Shown: positions 8,421 to 18,461, numbered from the stretch's first letter. The stretch: 36,474 nucleotides of DNA from Verrucomicrobiota bacterium (GCA_003217895.1 QHMS01000205.1:1-36474), one strand, 5' to 3'. Notes: generated from the letters alone by a model not told the origin. Made by a program: numbers and translations.

Positions 8421-9940
8421 TTTCTGAAAAGGTCGTGAAGGAAGACATCTACACGTCCATCCACATCGATGAATTCGAGATCGGGGCACGCGATACCAAG
8501 CTCGGACCGGAAGAAATCACGCGGGACATTCCGAACGTCAGCGAAGAAGCTTTGCGCAACCTTGGCCCGGATGGCGTGGTGCGGGTCGGAGCGGAGGTAA
8601 AACCGGGCGATATTTTGGTTGGGAAAATTACGCCGAAGAGTGAGACAGAATTGGCGCCGGAAGAGCGCCTCCTTCGCGCGATCTTTGGAGAGAAAGCAGC
8701 GGACGTAAAGGATACCTCGCTGACCGTTCCCTCAGGGACGTACGGAATCGTGATGGATGTGAAGGTCTCATCTCGTCGCGAGGTTTCGCGGGAAAAACTA
8801 ACCCCGGCGGAAACCAGACGGCAGCTCAAAACCATCAGCGAAGAACATAAGCGCAAGAAAGAGGCGCTCATTGAACAATTGACCGATTCCCTTTCGAACG
8901 TCCTGCTCGGTGAAAAAGTCCCTCTTGACGTCGTCAACGCCAAGAATGGTGAGATCATCATTCCAGCCAATCGCAAAATTACTAAAACGCTGTTGCGAAA
9001 ACTGGCAACGGCGCATGATCACATCGAGATCGATCCGAGTCCGATCCGCAACAGGATCCGTGAAATCATTGGTGCGTACGAGCACAAGTTCGCCGAGCTG
9101 GAGCTGGAACGCGATCGCGCGATGGATCGGGTCGAGAGCGGAGACGATATCGATCCGGGGATCATCAAGCAGGTCAAGGTTTACATCGCGAGCAAACGCA
9201 AGTTGAGTGTCGGTGACAAGATGGCTGGCCGGCACGGCAACAAGGGAGTCGTCGCCCGCATCGTGCCCGAAGAAGACATGCCTTTCCTGGCGGATGGAAC
9301 CCCCGTTGAAATCGTGCTTAATCCGCTTGGTGTCCCGAGCCGCATGAATGTCGGACAGGTTCTGGAAACGCACCTGGGCGTTGCTGCGAAGGCGCTCGGA
9401 TTCAAGGTAGCGACCCCCGTGTTCGACGGGATCAAGGAAAAGCAGATCCGTGAATATTTGCATGATGCCAAAAAGAAGGAGGGTTTTACTTGGATGCAGG
9501 AAAGCGGTAAAGCGCGCCTTTTCGACGGACGCACTGGAGATACGTTCGATCAGGAAGTCGTGGTTGGCTACATCTACATGATGAAGCTGGGTCACCTGGT
9601 GGCAGACAAAATTCACGCGCGCGCCGTGGGGCCGTACTCCCTTGTTACTCAGCAGCCGCTTGGCGGAAAAGCGCAATACGGTGGACAACGCTTTGGTGAA
9701 ATGGAGGTCTGGGCTCTCGAGGCCTATGGTGCCGCCTATACGTTACAAGAATTGCTGACCGTCAAATCTGACGACGCCCAAGGCCGAACCCGCATTTACG
9801 AATCGATCGTTAAGGGCGACAACTCGCTCGAAGCGGGGACGCCAGAATCTTTCAACGTTCTGATCAAGGAAATGCAGAGCCTCGGTCTCGACGTAAAGGT
9901 AGGCGGCCAGGCACCTACCTTCATGGAAAGCGTCGCATAA
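8366..9940 (+). CDS. rpoB: RNA polymerase beta subunit, C-terminal part of a broken rpoB
   Basis: Beta-subunit similarity resumes at base 8342 ([10 protein letters not shown]) and continues through [33 protein letters not shown], the active-site segment [34 protein letters not shown], and the C-terminal clamp ([33 protein letters not shown]) to VA at 9937. The first ATG in this frame is 8366, but that is internal to the domain and has no ribosome-binding site, so it is not a natural start. Restoring about 85 bases at 8337-8341 would join both parts into one frame of about 1264 residues, a normal length. rpoC follows after 76 bp. Confidence 0.9.
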   Translation: MLVAFMPWNGYNFEDAIMISEKVVKEDIYTSIHIDEFEIGARDTKLGPEEITRDIPNVSEEALRNLGPDGVVRVGAEVKPGDILVGKITPKSETELAPEERLLRAIFGEKAADVKDTSLTVPSGTYGIVMDVKVSSRREVSREKLTPAETRRQLKTISEEHKRKKEALIEQLTDSLSNVLLGEKVPLDVVNAKNGEIIIPANRKITKTLLRKLATAHDHIEIDPSPIRNRIREIIGAYEHKFAELELERDRAMDRVESGDDIDPGIIKQVKVYIASKRKLSVGDKMAGRHGNKGVVARIVPEEDMPFLADGTPVEIVLNPLGVPSRMNVGQVLETHLGVAAKALGFKVATPVFDGIKEKQIREYLHDAKKKEGFTWMQESGKARLFDGRTGDTFDQEVVVGYIYMMKLGHLVADKIHARAVGPYSLVTQQPLGGKAQYGGQRFGEMEVWALEAYGAAYTLQELLTVKSDDAQGRTRIYESIVKGDNSLEAGTPESFNVLIKEMQSLGLDVKVGGQAPTFMESVA

Positions 9941-9952
9941 TTTTAGAGTCAT

Positions 9953-9984
9953 CCGCCTTCGGTCGCCGCGGCGACCGAAGACGG
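9953..9984 (+). promoter_or_regulatory. Long hairpin in the rpoB-rpoC spacer
   Basis: Bases 9957-9980 form a perfect 24-base palindrome centred on CGCCGCGGCG. Beyond one C/A mismatch, three more pairs (9953-9955 with 9982-9984) extend the stem. No U-run follows, so it is not a standard terminator. It may protect or process the rpoBC message. It shares the TCGCCGCGGC core with the repeats at 16347 and 33229, so it may be a shortened member of that family. Confidence 0.5.
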
Positions 9985-10016
9985 GAAAGAAATCACAACA
10001 CTGAATTGAAGAATAA

Positions 10017-13000
10017 ATGAACGAACATTCCTGGCGTGAGTTAGTGGGCGAAGAGCGCCCCGTAGGTTTTGATCAAGTCGCCATCGGCGTTGCCTCGAGC
10101 GATACCATGCGTTCGTGGAGCAAAGGTGAAGTCAAAAATCCCGAGACAATCAATTATCGTACGTTTAAGCCGGAAAAGGGCGGCCTTTTCTGCGAACGCA
10201 TTTTTGGTCCGACGCGGGATTGGGAATGTTCGTGCGGAAAATACAAGCGCATTAAGCACAAAGGAGTGATCTGCGACCGGTGCGGCGTGGAAGTCACCCT
10301 GGCGCGCGTTCGCCGCGAACGCATGGGTCACATCGAATTAGCCGTACCCGTTTCGCACATCTGGTTTTACAAATGCATGCCCTCGCGCATCGGGCTCATG
10401 CTCGACATGAGCGCGCGGCAGCTCGAACGAGTCATCTATTACGAGGACTACATCGTCATTGATCCAGGCAAGACGCCGTTGCAGAAAGCACAATTGCTTA
10501 ACGAAGTCGAATACCGTGAAGCGCAGGAGCAGTACGGCGACGATTTCGTAGCCGGGATGGGCGCGGAAGCAATCAAGAAGCTTCTCGCCGAGATCGACCT
10601 CAATAAGCTCAACAAAGAGCTGGAGAAGGCGATGTCCGCCACCAAGAGCAAACAAATCCGTAAGAAGCTGGCCAAGCGTCTCAAGCTTGTTCAAGGATTC
10701 CAGAATTCACATGCGCGTCCCGAATGGATGATTCTGGATGTGTTACCAGTCATTCCGCCGGATTTGCGGCCTTTGGTTCCGCTGGAGGGCGGGCGTTTTG
10801 CGACATCCGATTTGAATGATCTTTATAGGCGCGTCATTAACCGCAACAACCGGCTCAAGAACCTGCTTCTGCTTAAGACACCTGACGTCATCATTCGCAA
10901 CGAAAAGCGAATGTTGCAGGAAGCGGTTGACGCTTTATTCGACAACGGCAGACACGGTCGCGCCGTGACAGGAGCGGGCAATAGGCCTCTTAAATCGCTC
11001 AGTGACATGCTGAAGGGTAAGGGCGGCCGTTTCCGCCAAAACCTGCTCGGCAAACGCGTCGATTATTCAGGCCGCTCGGTTATTGTTATCGGCCCGGAGT
11101 TGAAGCTGTTTCAGTGCGGTTTGCCAAAGAAGATGGCGCTCGTGCTTTTCGAGCCGTTCATTATCCGTCGGCTGAAAGACCTCGGTTACGTGCACACGGT
11201 GCGCAGCGCGAAAAAGATGATCGAGCGCCAGACGCCTGAGGTGTGGGACATTCTTGACGAAGTAACCAAGGGTCATCCGGTGTTGCTTAATCGCGCGCCC
11301 ACGTTGCATCGATTGTCAATTCAAGCTTTCGAACCGCAATTGATCGAGGGCGAAGCCATTCGCATTCATCCGCTGGTTTGCACTGCGTACAATGCGGACT
11401 TCGATGGCGACCAGATGGCAGTGCACGTACCGCTCTCGGTGGAGGCCCAAATGGAAGCGCGCATGCTTATGCTCGCTCCGAATAACATTTTCTCTCCCTC
11501 CAGCGGCAAGCCCATTACCACGCCTTCCCAGGACATCACTCTGGGTTGTTATTACCTTACGCAAAATCCGCGTGGTCAAAGTAAAGACGGCCAGCGGCTC
11601 CCGCTCTTTGCCGATGGAGCCGAAGTAGAATTTGCCATGACGGATGGCAGCATTCACACGCACGACCGCATCCGGATTAAGAACCCTGATTGCGGGAGAA
11701 AAACCATCTACGGGAATGCTGAAGCCAAAATTATCGAGACCACGCCAGGGCGCGTCATTTTCAATGAGATTTGGCCCAGCCAGCTTGGATTTTTCAATAA
11801 ACCTGCCGGCAAAAAGCAGCTCAGCGACATTATCTGGCGCTGTTACCAAATTGCTGGCCCGGCGGAGACCGTCGCTACGCTGGACAAATTAAAGGAGCTC
11901 GGTTTTACCGAAGCGACCAAAGCCGGCATCTCGATTGGAATTTCGGACATGATCATTCCGAAAGAGAAGCAGACGGAGCTGGAAAATGCATACAAGCAGA
12001 TCCGCCAGGTTGAACAGCAATATCGCAAGGGCATCATCACCGACGGGGAGCGTTACAACAAGATCATTGACATCTGGACGCACGCCGGAGACGAGATCTC
12101 CAACATCATGTTCCGCACCCTTGAGCACAACGAGGGTCGCAAGGAATTGAATCCGGTTTATTTGATGGTCGATTCCGGTGCGCGCGGCAACCGGCAACAG
12201 GTGCGTCAGCTCGCCGGCATGCGCGGTTTGATGGCCAAGCCGAGCGGCGAAATTCTCGAGCATCCGATCACCTCCAACTTCCGTGAAGGTCTTAGCGTGC
12301 TTGAGTACTTTATCTCCACTCATGGCGCTCGCAAAGGTCTTGCTGACACCGCGCTCAAGACCGCGGACTCCGGTTACCTCACCCGCAAATTGGTGGACGC
12401 GGCGCAGGACGTGATCATCAATGTGGAAGACTGCGGAACAGTGAATGGAATCGTGGTGCGCTCCATTTATGAGGGCGACGAAGAAGTGGTTGATCTTGGG
12501 CAGCGCATCATCGGCCGGGTCAGTTGCGAAACCATTCCCGATCCGGTGGACAAGAAAAAAAAGATCGTAAAGGTGAATCAGTACATCGATGAAAAGATCG
12601 CAGTGGAGCTTCAGCGGGTGGGCGTGGAGAGCTTGAAGATTCGTTCGGTTCTTACGTGTGAGTGTGGCCGCGGCGTTTGCGCGATGTGCTACGGACGCAA
12701 CCTCGCGACCGGCCAGTTCGTGAAAATGGGCGAAGCAGTTGGCATCATCGCCGCTCAATCGATCGGTGAGCCTGGAACGCAATTGACGATGCGCACATTC
12801 CACATTGGCGGCACTGCCAGCCAGACTTTCAAGCAGCCGATCATCAAAGCCGACAATGACGGCAGGGTACGTTTCAATGATCTGCGAACCGTGCAAGCGC
12901 TCGATGGCAGCTGGATTGTCTTGAACAAGAACGGCTCAATCAGCGTGCACAACGAGGAGGGGCGCGAACTAGAGCGCCACAACGTAGTCATCGGCTCGAT

Positions 13001-14195
13001 GATTTCCGTTCCGGATGGAGCGCATGTGAAAGGGCCAAAAAGAGACGCACATGGCAAGATCGTTCGGGACAAAAACGGTAAGCCGGAAGTCGAAGGTCAA
13101 GTTCTCGTGCAATGGGACCCGTACAACATCCCGATTCTTACCGATAAGGGTGGCAAGATCGAGTTTCGCGATATGATTGCGGGCGTCACCATCAAACGCG
13201 ATGTGGATGAAGCAACTGGTCTAATGGGCACTGTTATTATCGAGCACAAGGAAGATTTGCACCCGCAGGTGGTCATCGTGGGCGACAAGAAGGAAGTGCT
13301 CGCGAGCTATTCCATTCCGGCCGGCGCGCACGTCGTAGTTGAAGAAGGACAGAAAGTCCGCGCGGGCGCCCTGATGGCAAAGACCCCGCGCAAAGTCGCA
13401 AAGACGAAAGACATCACCGGCGGTCTGCCGCGTGTCGCTGAATTATTCGAAGCCCGCCGGCCGAAGGACGCAGCTGAGATTGCCAAGATAGATGGCATAG
13501 TGGAAATGGGAGGAACTGTCCGCGGGAAACGACGCCTGATTCTAAAAGATCCCGAGACGGGAGCTGAGGAAGAGCATCTGATCCCGCTTACCAAGCACAT
13601 TATCGTTTTCAAAGGCGATTTCGTGAAGAAAGGGCAGCAACTCACGGAAGGCCCGATCGTGCCGCACGAGATTTTGGAAGTGTGCGGTCCGCAGGAATTG
13701 CAGGAGCATTTGGTCAACGAAGTGCAGGAGGTCTACCGGTTGCAGGGCGTAGAGATCAATGACAAGCACATCGAGATCATCGTGCGCCAGATGTTGCGCA
13801 AGGTGAAAATCACCGACCCGGGCGACACGTCGTTGCTCTGGGGCGATCAGGTGGATAAGCTCGACTTCGAGCAAGAAAACAAAAAGGTCGTCGAAAAGGG
13901 CGGTAAACCGGCAGAAGCCGTTCCTGTTCTTCTCGGCATCACGAAGGCTTCACTGGAAACCGACAGCTTCATCTCTGCTGCGTCATTCCAAGATACCACC
14001 CGTGTTCTTACCGAAGCGGCTACACTGGGCAAGGTCGATAAATTGCGTGGATTCAAAGAAAACGTGATAATGGGCCACTTGATCCCTGCTGGAACCGGGT
14101 TCGGACAGCATCGTCAGATCAAGCTAGTCGAAAAAGGCGAGCCAATCGGCGCGGCGGTAATGGAAGAAGCGGAGCCGCAGCCGGCGATCGGATAA
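10017..14195 (+). CDS. rpoC: RNA polymerase beta' subunit
   Basis: A complete 1392-residue beta' subunit starting at ATG 10017. Zinc-ribbon cysteines C71, C73, C86 and C89 are present near the N-terminus. The catalytic loop [12 protein letters not shown] places the magnesium-binding aspartates at D461, D463 and D465. The second zinc site is formed by DCGT plus [13 protein letters not shown]. The bridge-helix and trigger-loop region ([28 protein letters not shown]) is intact. The C-terminus ends with the conserved [18 protein letters not shown] and HLIPAGTGF segments. No frame problems were seen, unlike rpoB next to it. Two hairpins follow the stop and probably end the operon. Confidence 0.98.
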   Translation: MNEHSWRELVGEERPVGFDQVAIGVASSDTMRSWSKGEVKNPETINYRTFKPEKGGLFCERIFGPTRDWECSCGKYKRIKHKGVICDRCGVEVTLARVRRERMGHIELAVPVSHIWFYKCMPSRIGLMLDMSARQLERVIYYEDYIVIDPGKTPLQKAQLLNEVEYREAQEQYGDDFVAGMGAEAIKKLLAEIDLNKLNKELEKAMSATKSKQIRKKLAKRLKLVQGFQNSHARPEWMILDVLPVIPPDLRPLVPLEGGRFATSDLNDLYRRVINRNNRLKNLLLLKTPDVIIRNEKRMLQEAVDALFDNGRHGRAVTGAGNRPLKSLSDMLKGKGGRFRQNLLGKRVDYSGRSVIVIGPELKLFQCGLPKKMALVLFEPFIIRRLKDLGYVHTVRSAKKMIERQTPEVWDILDEVTKGHPVLLNRAPTLHRLSIQAFEPQLIEGEAIRIHPLVCTAYNADFDGDQMAVHVPLSVEAQMEARMLMLAPNNIFSPSSGKPITTPSQDITLGCYYLTQNPRGQSKDGQRLPLFADGAEVEFAMTDGSIHTHDRIRIKNPDCGRKTIYGNAEAKIIETTPGRVIFNEIWPSQLGFFNKPAGKKQLSDIIWRCYQIAGPAETVATLDKLKELGFTEATKAGISIGISDMIIPKEKQTELENAYKQIRQVEQQYRKGIITDGERYNKIIDIWTHAGDEISNIMFRTLEHNEGRKELNPVYLMVDSGARGNRQQVRQLAGMRGLMAKPSGEILEHPITSNFREGLSVLEYFISTHGARKGLADTALKTADSGYLTRKLVDAAQDVIINVEDCGTVNGIVVRSIYEGDEEVVDLGQRIIGRVSCETIPDPVDKKKKIVKVNQYIDEKIAVELQRVGVESLKIRSVLTCECGRGVCAMCYGRNLATGQFVKMGEAVGIIAAQSIGEPGTQLTMRTFHIGGTASQTFKQPIIKADNDGRVRFNDLRTVQALDGSWIVLNKNGSISVHNEEGRELERHNVVIGSMISVPDGAHVKGPKRDAHGKIVRDKNGKPEVEGQVLVQWDPYNIPILTDKGGKIEFRDMIAGVTIKRDVDEATGLMGTVIIEHKEDLHPQVVIVGDKKEVLASYSIPAGAHVVVEEGQKVRAGALMAKTPRKVAKTKDITGGLPRVAELFEARRPKDAAEIAKIDGIVEMGGTVRGKRRLILKDPETGAEEEHLIPLTKHIIVFKGDFVKKGQQLTEGPIVPHEILEVCGPQELQEHLVNEVQEVYRLQGVEINDKHIEIIVRQMLRKVKITDPGDTSLLWGDQVDKLDFEQENKKVVEKGGKPAEAVPVLLGITKASLETDSFISAASFQDTTRVLTEAATLGKVDKLRGFKENVIMGHLIPAGTGFGQHRQIKLVEKGEPIGAAVMEEAEPQPAIG

Positions 14196-14214
14196 GTGCG
14201 ACAGTTTTTGTTCA

Positions 14215-14270
14215 GCGTCTGTGTCAGGCGCCATTACTGAATTGGCGTTTCACAGAAACGCCTTACAATT
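14215..14270 (+). terminator. Tandem hairpins after rpoC
   Basis: The first stem pairs GCGTCTG (14215-14221) with CAGGCGC (14225-14231) around TGT. The second pairs GGCGTTTC (14244-14251) with GAAACGCC (14255-14262) around ACA and is followed by TTACAATTT. Position and shape fit transcription termination of the beta operon. The first hairpin is a diverged form of GGCGTTTG-TGT-CAAACGCC at 33236-33254, which links it to the palindromic repeat family of this window. Confidence 0.55.
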
Positions 14271-14276
14271 TAGCTC

Positions 14277-14822
14277 GTGTCGATCGTCACTAAAACGGGC
14301 GATAATGGCGAAACGTCGCTGATGTACGGACGGCGCCTTTCGAAATCCGATCCGCGTGTTGACGCCTATGGGTGCATCGACGAGCTGACCGCCGCCCTTG
14401 GTTTAGCTCGATCCATTTCAACCGATAAATTTCTTTCGGACGAAATCTTTGCCGCGCAAAAAGACTTGATCGTTGTCATGGGCGAGCTGGCGATGGCTCC
14501 AGGCGACCGGGAACGCTACATTAACGATGGCTTTCACGTTACCACGGCTGAGATGGTGGACCGAATCACGGCAGTCGTTTTCGATCTTGAGAAAGACAAA
14601 TCGCTTTATCCCAAAGACTGGGTGATTCCTGGCGGAACCGCGGTCTCCGCGGCTCTCGATTTTGCGCGCGTAACCTGCCGCCGCGCAGAGCGGCACATCG
14701 CCGCATTCAGTGCCGGAGAGGAAGATTTTAACCGGGAGATTTTGCGTTACCTCAATCGGCTTTCCGATCTCTGCTGGGTGCTGGCAAGATTTGCCGAGAA
14801 AAAGTCACCAAGTTCCAGTTAG
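14277..14822 (+). CDS. Cob(I)alamin adenosyltransferase, PduO type
   Basis: A 181-residue protein from GTG 14277. The ATP-binding motif TKTGDNGETSLMYGRR at the N-terminus, the acidic VDAYGCIDELTAALGLAR, the CRRAERHI helix and the C-terminal LNRLSDLCWVLAR identify the PduO/MMAB family of ATP:corrinoid adenosyltransferases, which make coenzyme B12 from cob(I)alamin as a soluble trimer. No other cobalamin gene is nearby, so it probably serves salvage or a B12-dependent enzyme encoded elsewhere. It lies between the rpoC terminator and rpsB. Confidence 0.9.
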   Translation: MSIVTKTGDNGETSLMYGRRLSKSDPRVDAYGCIDELTAALGLARSISTDKFLSDEIFAAQKDLIVVMGELAMAPGDRERYINDGFHVTTAEMVDRITAVVFDLEKDKSLYPKDWVIPGGTAVSAALDFARVTCRRAERHIAAFSAGEEDFNREILRYLNRLSDLCWVLARFAEKKSPSSS

Positions 14823-14949
14823 ACGCGTGTTGCTTCCACATGGTCCGGATCGACAATATGTGAGCGGCAATTTCAGGTTGCGCGGCGACGCGTGCTGTAG
14901 CATCTTCACGCTCCCGCTCTGGAAGCTCCCGCCCTCGGGAATTTCTCTT

Positions 14950-15681
14950 ATGGCAGATACAACAGAATTAGTGCCTGAATTGTTGGAAGCTGGCGTCCAT
15001 TTTGGACACCAGACAAAACGCTGGAATCCGAAGATGAAGCCTTTCATCTTTGAACAGCGCAATCAGATTTACATTATCAATTTGGATGAGACCGTGCTTC
15101 AACTTCGGCGGGCCACGGAATTTCTCCAGGACGTTGCGCGCCGCGGCGGCAAAATTTTATTTGTCGGCTGCAAGAAGCAGGCGCAGGAAGCGATAAAAGA
15201 GGCGGCACTGGCTTGCGGACAATTTTATGTAAATCAGCGCTGGCTCGGTGGGACACTGACTAATCTCGCCACCATTCGCAAGAGCATTGGGCGACTGAAA
15301 TACATCGAAGAAATCGAGCAGTCGCCTGAATACAAGAAAATGGGAAAACAGGAATTGGCCGCGCTTAATCGCGAGGCGGCAAAGCTCCGGCGTAACCTCG
15401 ATGGGATAATCGAGATGTCGCAATTGCCAGACGCCCTAGTGGTGATTGATACGATTCGTGAGCAAAACGCCGTGAACGAGGCGCGGCGTCTCGGAATTCC
15501 AGTGGTCGCCATTGTAGATACGAACGCGGACCCCGAGGTCATCGACTACCCAATTGCTGGCAACGATGATGCGATTCGCGCTATTCGCGTGATCCTGCAG
15601 AAGCTTGTGGATGCCATTGTTGCGGCGAGCAACGAAGCGCGTATTCGCGAGCAGGTCGAAATGGCGGGCGTTTCCGCATAG
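14950..15681 (+). CDS. rpsB: 30S ribosomal protein S2
   Basis: A 243-residue S2 from ATG 14950. Family signatures include LLEAGVHFGHQTKRWNPKM, PFIFEQRNQIYIINLD, NQRWLGGTLTN, and the C-terminal PDALVVIDT and IPVVAIVDTNADP. The frame is open upstream but the MADTTELVPELLEAG start fits the family. No good Shine-Dalgarno is visible; a small TCCCG-CCCT-CGGGA hairpin (14927-14940) and a U-rich stretch sit directly before the start and could take part in control of translation. S2 joins the small subunit late and is needed for mRNA binding. tsf follows after 44 bp. Confidence 0.97.
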   Translation: MADTTELVPELLEAGVHFGHQTKRWNPKMKPFIFEQRNQIYIINLDETVLQLRRATEFLQDVARRGGKILFVGCKKQAQEAIKEAALACGQFYVNQRWLGGTLTNLATIRKSIGRLKYIEEIEQSPEYKKMGKQELAALNREAAKLRRNLDGIIEMSQLPDALVVIDTIREQNAVNEARRLGIPVVAIVDTNADPEVIDYPIAGNDDAIRAIRVILQKLVDAIVAASNEARIREQVEMAGVSA

Positions 15682-15689
15682 CGGAAGGG

Positions 15690-15725
15690 AACGTCCACCG
15701 CTCAACGCCGAACGCCCAACGTTCA
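15690..15725. repeat. Short tandem-like repeat forming the tsf leader
   Basis: The block is built of related 7-9 base units (AACGTCCACC, CTCAACGCCG, AACGCCCAAC, GTTCA) and ends exactly at the tsf ATG. Read on the minus strand it gives units such as GAACGTTGGGCGTT, matching the block at 29601-29636, which lies in the opposite orientation before the LigD polymerase gene. There is no room left for an ordinary Shine-Dalgarno. Confidence 0.55.
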
Positions 15726-16343
15726 ATGAAAGCAACAACTGAAATCGATCCGCAACTGGTAAAGCAGCTCCGCGAAAAGACCAACGCGGGAATGATGGAT
15801 TGCAAGCGTGCCCTTATCGAAAGCGGCGGCGACCTTGAGAAGGCCGAAACAATCTTGCGCACGAAAGGTGTCGCTGCTGCCGGCAGAAAAGCTGCGCGCG
15901 TAACGAAGGAAGGCATCGTTGCCGCCTACATTCATCTTCAAGGCAAGGTTGGAGTGCTTGTCGAGGTGAATTGCGAGACCGATTTTGTAGCGAGGAACGA
16001 GAATTTCCGCGAATTCGTGAAAGACATTACTCTGCATATTGCCGCAGCGGAACCACAGTATGTCAGCCGCGCAGATGTTCCGGCCAACCGCATCGAAGCC
16101 GAGCGCGAGATTTACAAGGCACAGGCAAAAGGGAAACCGGAAAATGTGGTGGAGAAAATGGTCGAAGGAAAGCTCGACAAATTTTACAGCACCGTTTGTC
16201 TGCTCGAGCAAGGATTCATCAAAAATCCGGACGAAACCATCGGTGACCTCCTAAAAGCCAAGATTGCAGAGTTAGGCGAGAACATCGTGATTCGCCGCTT
16301 TGTCCGCTATCTCGTTGGGGAGCCGTTGCCTAGCGAGGGGTAG
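15726..16343 (+). CDS. tsf: Elongation factor Ts
   Basis: A 205-residue EF-Ts, the shorter form found in many bacteria. The N-terminal UBA-like domain and EF-Tu-contact segment (LVKQLREKTNAGMMDCKRAL) are followed by VGVLVEVNCETDFVARNENF, the conserved core that displaces magnesium and GDP from EF-Tu. The C-terminus ends with ENIVIRRFVRYLVGE. The order rpsB-tsf is standard; pyrH and frr, frequent next neighbours, are missing. Its leader is a repeat block without a ribosome-binding site. A palindromic repeat starts 3 bp after its stop and may end the transcript. Confidence 0.96.
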   Translation: MKATTEIDPQLVKQLREKTNAGMMDCKRALIESGGDLEKAETILRTKGVAAAGRKAARVTKEGIVAAYIHLQGKVGVLVEVNCETDFVARNENFREFVKDITLHIAAAEPQYVSRADVPANRIEAEREIYKAQAKGKPENVVEKMVEGKLDKFYSTVCLLEQGFIKNPDETIGDLLKAKIAELGENIVIRRFVRYLVGEPLPSEG

Positions 16344-16346
16344 GAC

Positions 16347-16422
16347 TGTCGTAGCGGCGTTCGCCGCGGCGAACGTCGAACTTGCAAGTCTAAGCTAGGC
16401 GCTTGGCACAAGCGCCTCTACA
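16347..16422. repeat. Palindromic intergenic repeat with GTAG/CTACA ends
   Basis: It contains CGTTCGCCG-CGGCGAACG (16359-16376) and GGCGCTTG-GCA-CAAGCGCC (16398-16416), and closes with TCTACA. It shares GTAGCGGCGTT at its left, TCGCCGCGGC in the middle and CAAGCGCCTCTACA at its right with the repeat at 33229-33293. It probably also serves as the tsf terminator. Confidence 0.65.
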
Positions 16423-16465
16423 ACTGCGCGTGCAGCTAACTGATCCGTGGGTAGGTTGTCTAGAC

Positions 16466-18232
16466 ATGGCCCTCGAGGAATACAAACGGAAACGCGACTT
16501 CAAGAAGACGGCTGAACCGGCAGGCAAACCGCTGCCTAAAAAAGTTAAAGGCGCATCGCGCTTTGTGATTCAAAAACACGACGCCCGCCGTCTGCACTAC
16601 GATTTCCGACTGGAGATGGATGGTGTGCTGAAATCGTGGGCGCTGCCAAAAGGACTTTCCTGGAAGCGAGGTGAAAAACATCTTGCGGTAGAAGTGGAAG
16701 ATCATCCAATCGAATACGAGGACTTCGAAGGCGTCATTCCAGAGGGCCAATATGGCGGCGGGACAGTGATGGTATGGGATCGCGGGAGCTACTATGTGTA
16801 CGGAGAACAACCCGTGAAATCATTGCGGGACGGCAAGCTCCACCTCGTTCTTGATGGCGAAAAAGCTAAAGGCGAATGGACCCTCGTGCGGATTCGCGGG
16901 CGTGATGATGCAAAAAATCAGTGGCTGATCTTGAAAACAGGCGCGGACGCCAAGCCGCCGTCGAAAAAACTCGACGACCATTCCGTCAAGACCGAGCGCA
17001 CGATGAAACAGATTGCTGACGCGCGCGACGCGGAGTGGGAGTCCAATCGCGACGAAAAAGATGCGAGCGCCACGTCGCGATTTAAGGCGCGCATTCGCGA
17101 TGCCATAAAAAAAAAGACAAACGATGAAGCTGTAGGGCAGGCGCACTTGCCCGCCGTAGCTTCGGCGAAGGTGGGTCTCTTGCCTGTCGAAAAGCCACGC
17201 AGCCGAAGCGGCCACTCTACAATCGCATCCTTGCCAGAGTTGCCTTCGGCAAGAGCGCGCTTCGTCGAGCCGATGAAAGCGAAGCTGGTGAAGGAACCAC
17301 CGGTTACGGGCGACTGGCTTTACGAACTCAAATTCGATGGAATCCGGCTAATCGCGCTTAAGGCGGATAAAAAAGTCTCGTTGCTGTCGCGAAATCAAAA
17401 TGAATTGGGCGCGCGTTTCCCGGAAATTGTTGAGGCGATGAAGAATTTGCCGGCGCACGAATGTGTGATCGATGGCGAAGTGGTTGCGCTCGACGAGGAG
17501 GGTCGTTCCTCGTTCCAACTCCTGCAAGCGCGCGAGATGGAAGATCGAAAATCGCCCAGTTATTTCTATGCATTTGATCTGCTCCAGCTCGACGGCAAAA
17601 GCTTGGTTGGGCTGCCGCTTGAGGCGCGCAAAAGCGTTCTGGAAAAACTCTGCGGAGGCACAGGTGATCTAATCCGTTACTCGGGTGCGATTGGCGACGT
17701 TGCCGAACGCCTTCTCAAAGAAGTGAAGCGTCGCGGTCTGGAAGGAATTATCGGCAAGCAACGCAACTCCGTTTACGAACCCGGACGAAGGAGCGGCGCA
17801 TGGATCAAGCTCAAATGCGTCGCACAACAGGAATTTGTCATTGGCGGATACACGCCACCGCAAGGCGCGCGTAAACATTTCGGCGCAATTTTGGTTGGCT
17901 ACTACGAGAACAAAAAGCTTGTCTTCGCCGGCAAGGTTGGCACGGGATTTACGACAAAGTTATTGGCTGTCTTGCACAAGAAATTTCGGGACGAAGAACG
18001 CGCGGATTGTCCGTTCGTCGATCTCCCGTCAAAACAAAACGGCCAATGGATCCAGGGGATCACGCCATCGCTGATGCGCAAGATGCACTGGATCAAACCG
18101 GTGTTCGTCTGTGAAATCAAATTCGCAGAGTGGACGCGCGATGGGAAATTGCGTGCGCCCGTTTTCCTCGGGTTGCGCGAGGATAAAAAGCCAAGCGACG
18201 TAATGCGCGAAGCGGTGTCACTCGAATCGTAG
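16466..18232 (+). CDS. ligD: DNA ligase D with phosphoesterase and ATP-dependent ligase domains
   Basis: A 588-residue protein from ATG 16466; the frame extends up to 16403, but that part lies in the repeat and was left out. The 3'-phosphoesterase domain (about residues 28-170) has KHDARRLHYDFRLEMDG, EVEDHPIEYEDFEG and GGGTVMVWDRG. The ligase domain begins near 265: nucleotidyl lysine K289 in ELKFDGIR, CVIDGEVVALDEEG, FYAFDLLQLDG, LEGIIGKQRN and AWIKLKC, then an OB-fold. It repairs double-strand breaks by Ku-dependent end joining, the phosphoesterase trimming 3' ends. The polymerase domain is absent from this protein and lies separately at 29646-30563. The inter-domain linker contains a repeat insertion (residues 222-252) and an A9 run at 17107-17115. 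Confidence 0.93.
   Translation: MALEEYKRKRDFKKTAEPAGKPLPKKVKGASRFVIQKHDARRLHYDFRLEMDGVLKSWALPKGLSWKRGEKHLAVEVEDHPIEYEDFEGVIPEGQYGGGTVMVWDRGSYYVYGEQPVKSLRDGKLHLVLDGEKAKGEWTLVRIRGRDDAKNQWLILKTGADAKPPSKKLDDHSVKTERTMKQIADARDAEWESNRDEKDASATSRFKARIRDAIKKKTNDEAVGQAHLPAVASAKVGLLPVEKPRSRSGHSTIASLPELPSARARFVEPMKAKLVKEPPVTGDWLYELKFDGIRLIALKADKKVSLLSRNQNELGARFPEIVEAMKNLPAHECVIDGEVVALDEEGRSSFQLLQAREMEDRKSPSYFYAFDLLQLDGKSLVGLPLEARKSVLEKLCGGTGDLIRYSGAIGDVAERLLKEVKRRGLEGIIGKQRNSVYEPGRRSGAWIKLKCVAQQEFVIGGYTPPQGARKHFGAILVGYYENKKLVFAGKVGTGFTTKLLAVLHKKFRDEERADCPFVDLPSKQNGQWIQGITPSLMRKMHWIKPVFVCEIKFAEWTRDGKLRAPVFLGLREDKKPSDVMREAVSLES
17131..17221. repeat. Palindromic repeat inserted within the ligD reading frame
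   Basis: The 91-bp block starts TGTAGGGCAGGCGC and ends GGCCACTCTACA. It has the TGTAG/CTACA ends seen at 16347 and 33229 and internal palindromic pieces such as GGGCAGGCGCACTTGCCC and CTTCGGC...GCCGAAG. It encodes ligD residues of about 222 to 252, in the linker between the phosphoesterase and ligase domains, where added residues are likely tolerated. The open frame runs through it without a stop. Confidence 0.55.
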
Positions 18233-18253
18233 CCCTTTGGCTCGTTAGATTGA

Positions 18254-18394
18254 CACGACGAGCTGGCATATTCCCAAGCGAGCTTCCGTGAAGCGAAATT
18301 ACATGCGCCCGTTTCCCTCATTTTAAGCGAATATAATAAGCCGGGCGACGTTATTCGCGACGCGAACAGCGCGTTTCGATTCGCGCAGTTCTGA
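18254..18394 (+). pseudogene. Decayed duplicate of the ligD 3' end
   Basis: Directly downstream of ligD, one frame reads AKLHAPVSL, then SEYNKPGDVIRDA, and stops at 18392-18394. The intact LigD C-terminus reads GKLRAPVFL, then REDKKPSDVMREA. The bases also align (ATGCGCCCGTTTCCCTC against GTGCGCCCGTTTTCCTC). There is an in-frame stop at 18251-18253 and no start, so only about 47 codons survive. This is a tandem duplication or the relic of a second ligD in which everything but the last segment was lost. Confidence 0.7.
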
Positions 18395-18461
18395 TTTGAC
18401 CTGCTTGGGTCAGGGCGAAAATTTCTAATTAAGTTGATATTCAAGGAGGATGGGGATCGTT

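Noticed and set aside
11889-12896. 335-codon open frame on the minus strand inside rpoC
   Set aside because: It is fully antisense to a conserved gene, has no family motifs, and reflects rpoC codon bias. The same applies to the 296-codon frame at 8798-9688 and the 256-codon frame at 2749-3519.
14830-14860. Promoter for rpsB
   Set aside because: TTGCTT and GACAAT with 16 bp between them match consensus too weakly to list.
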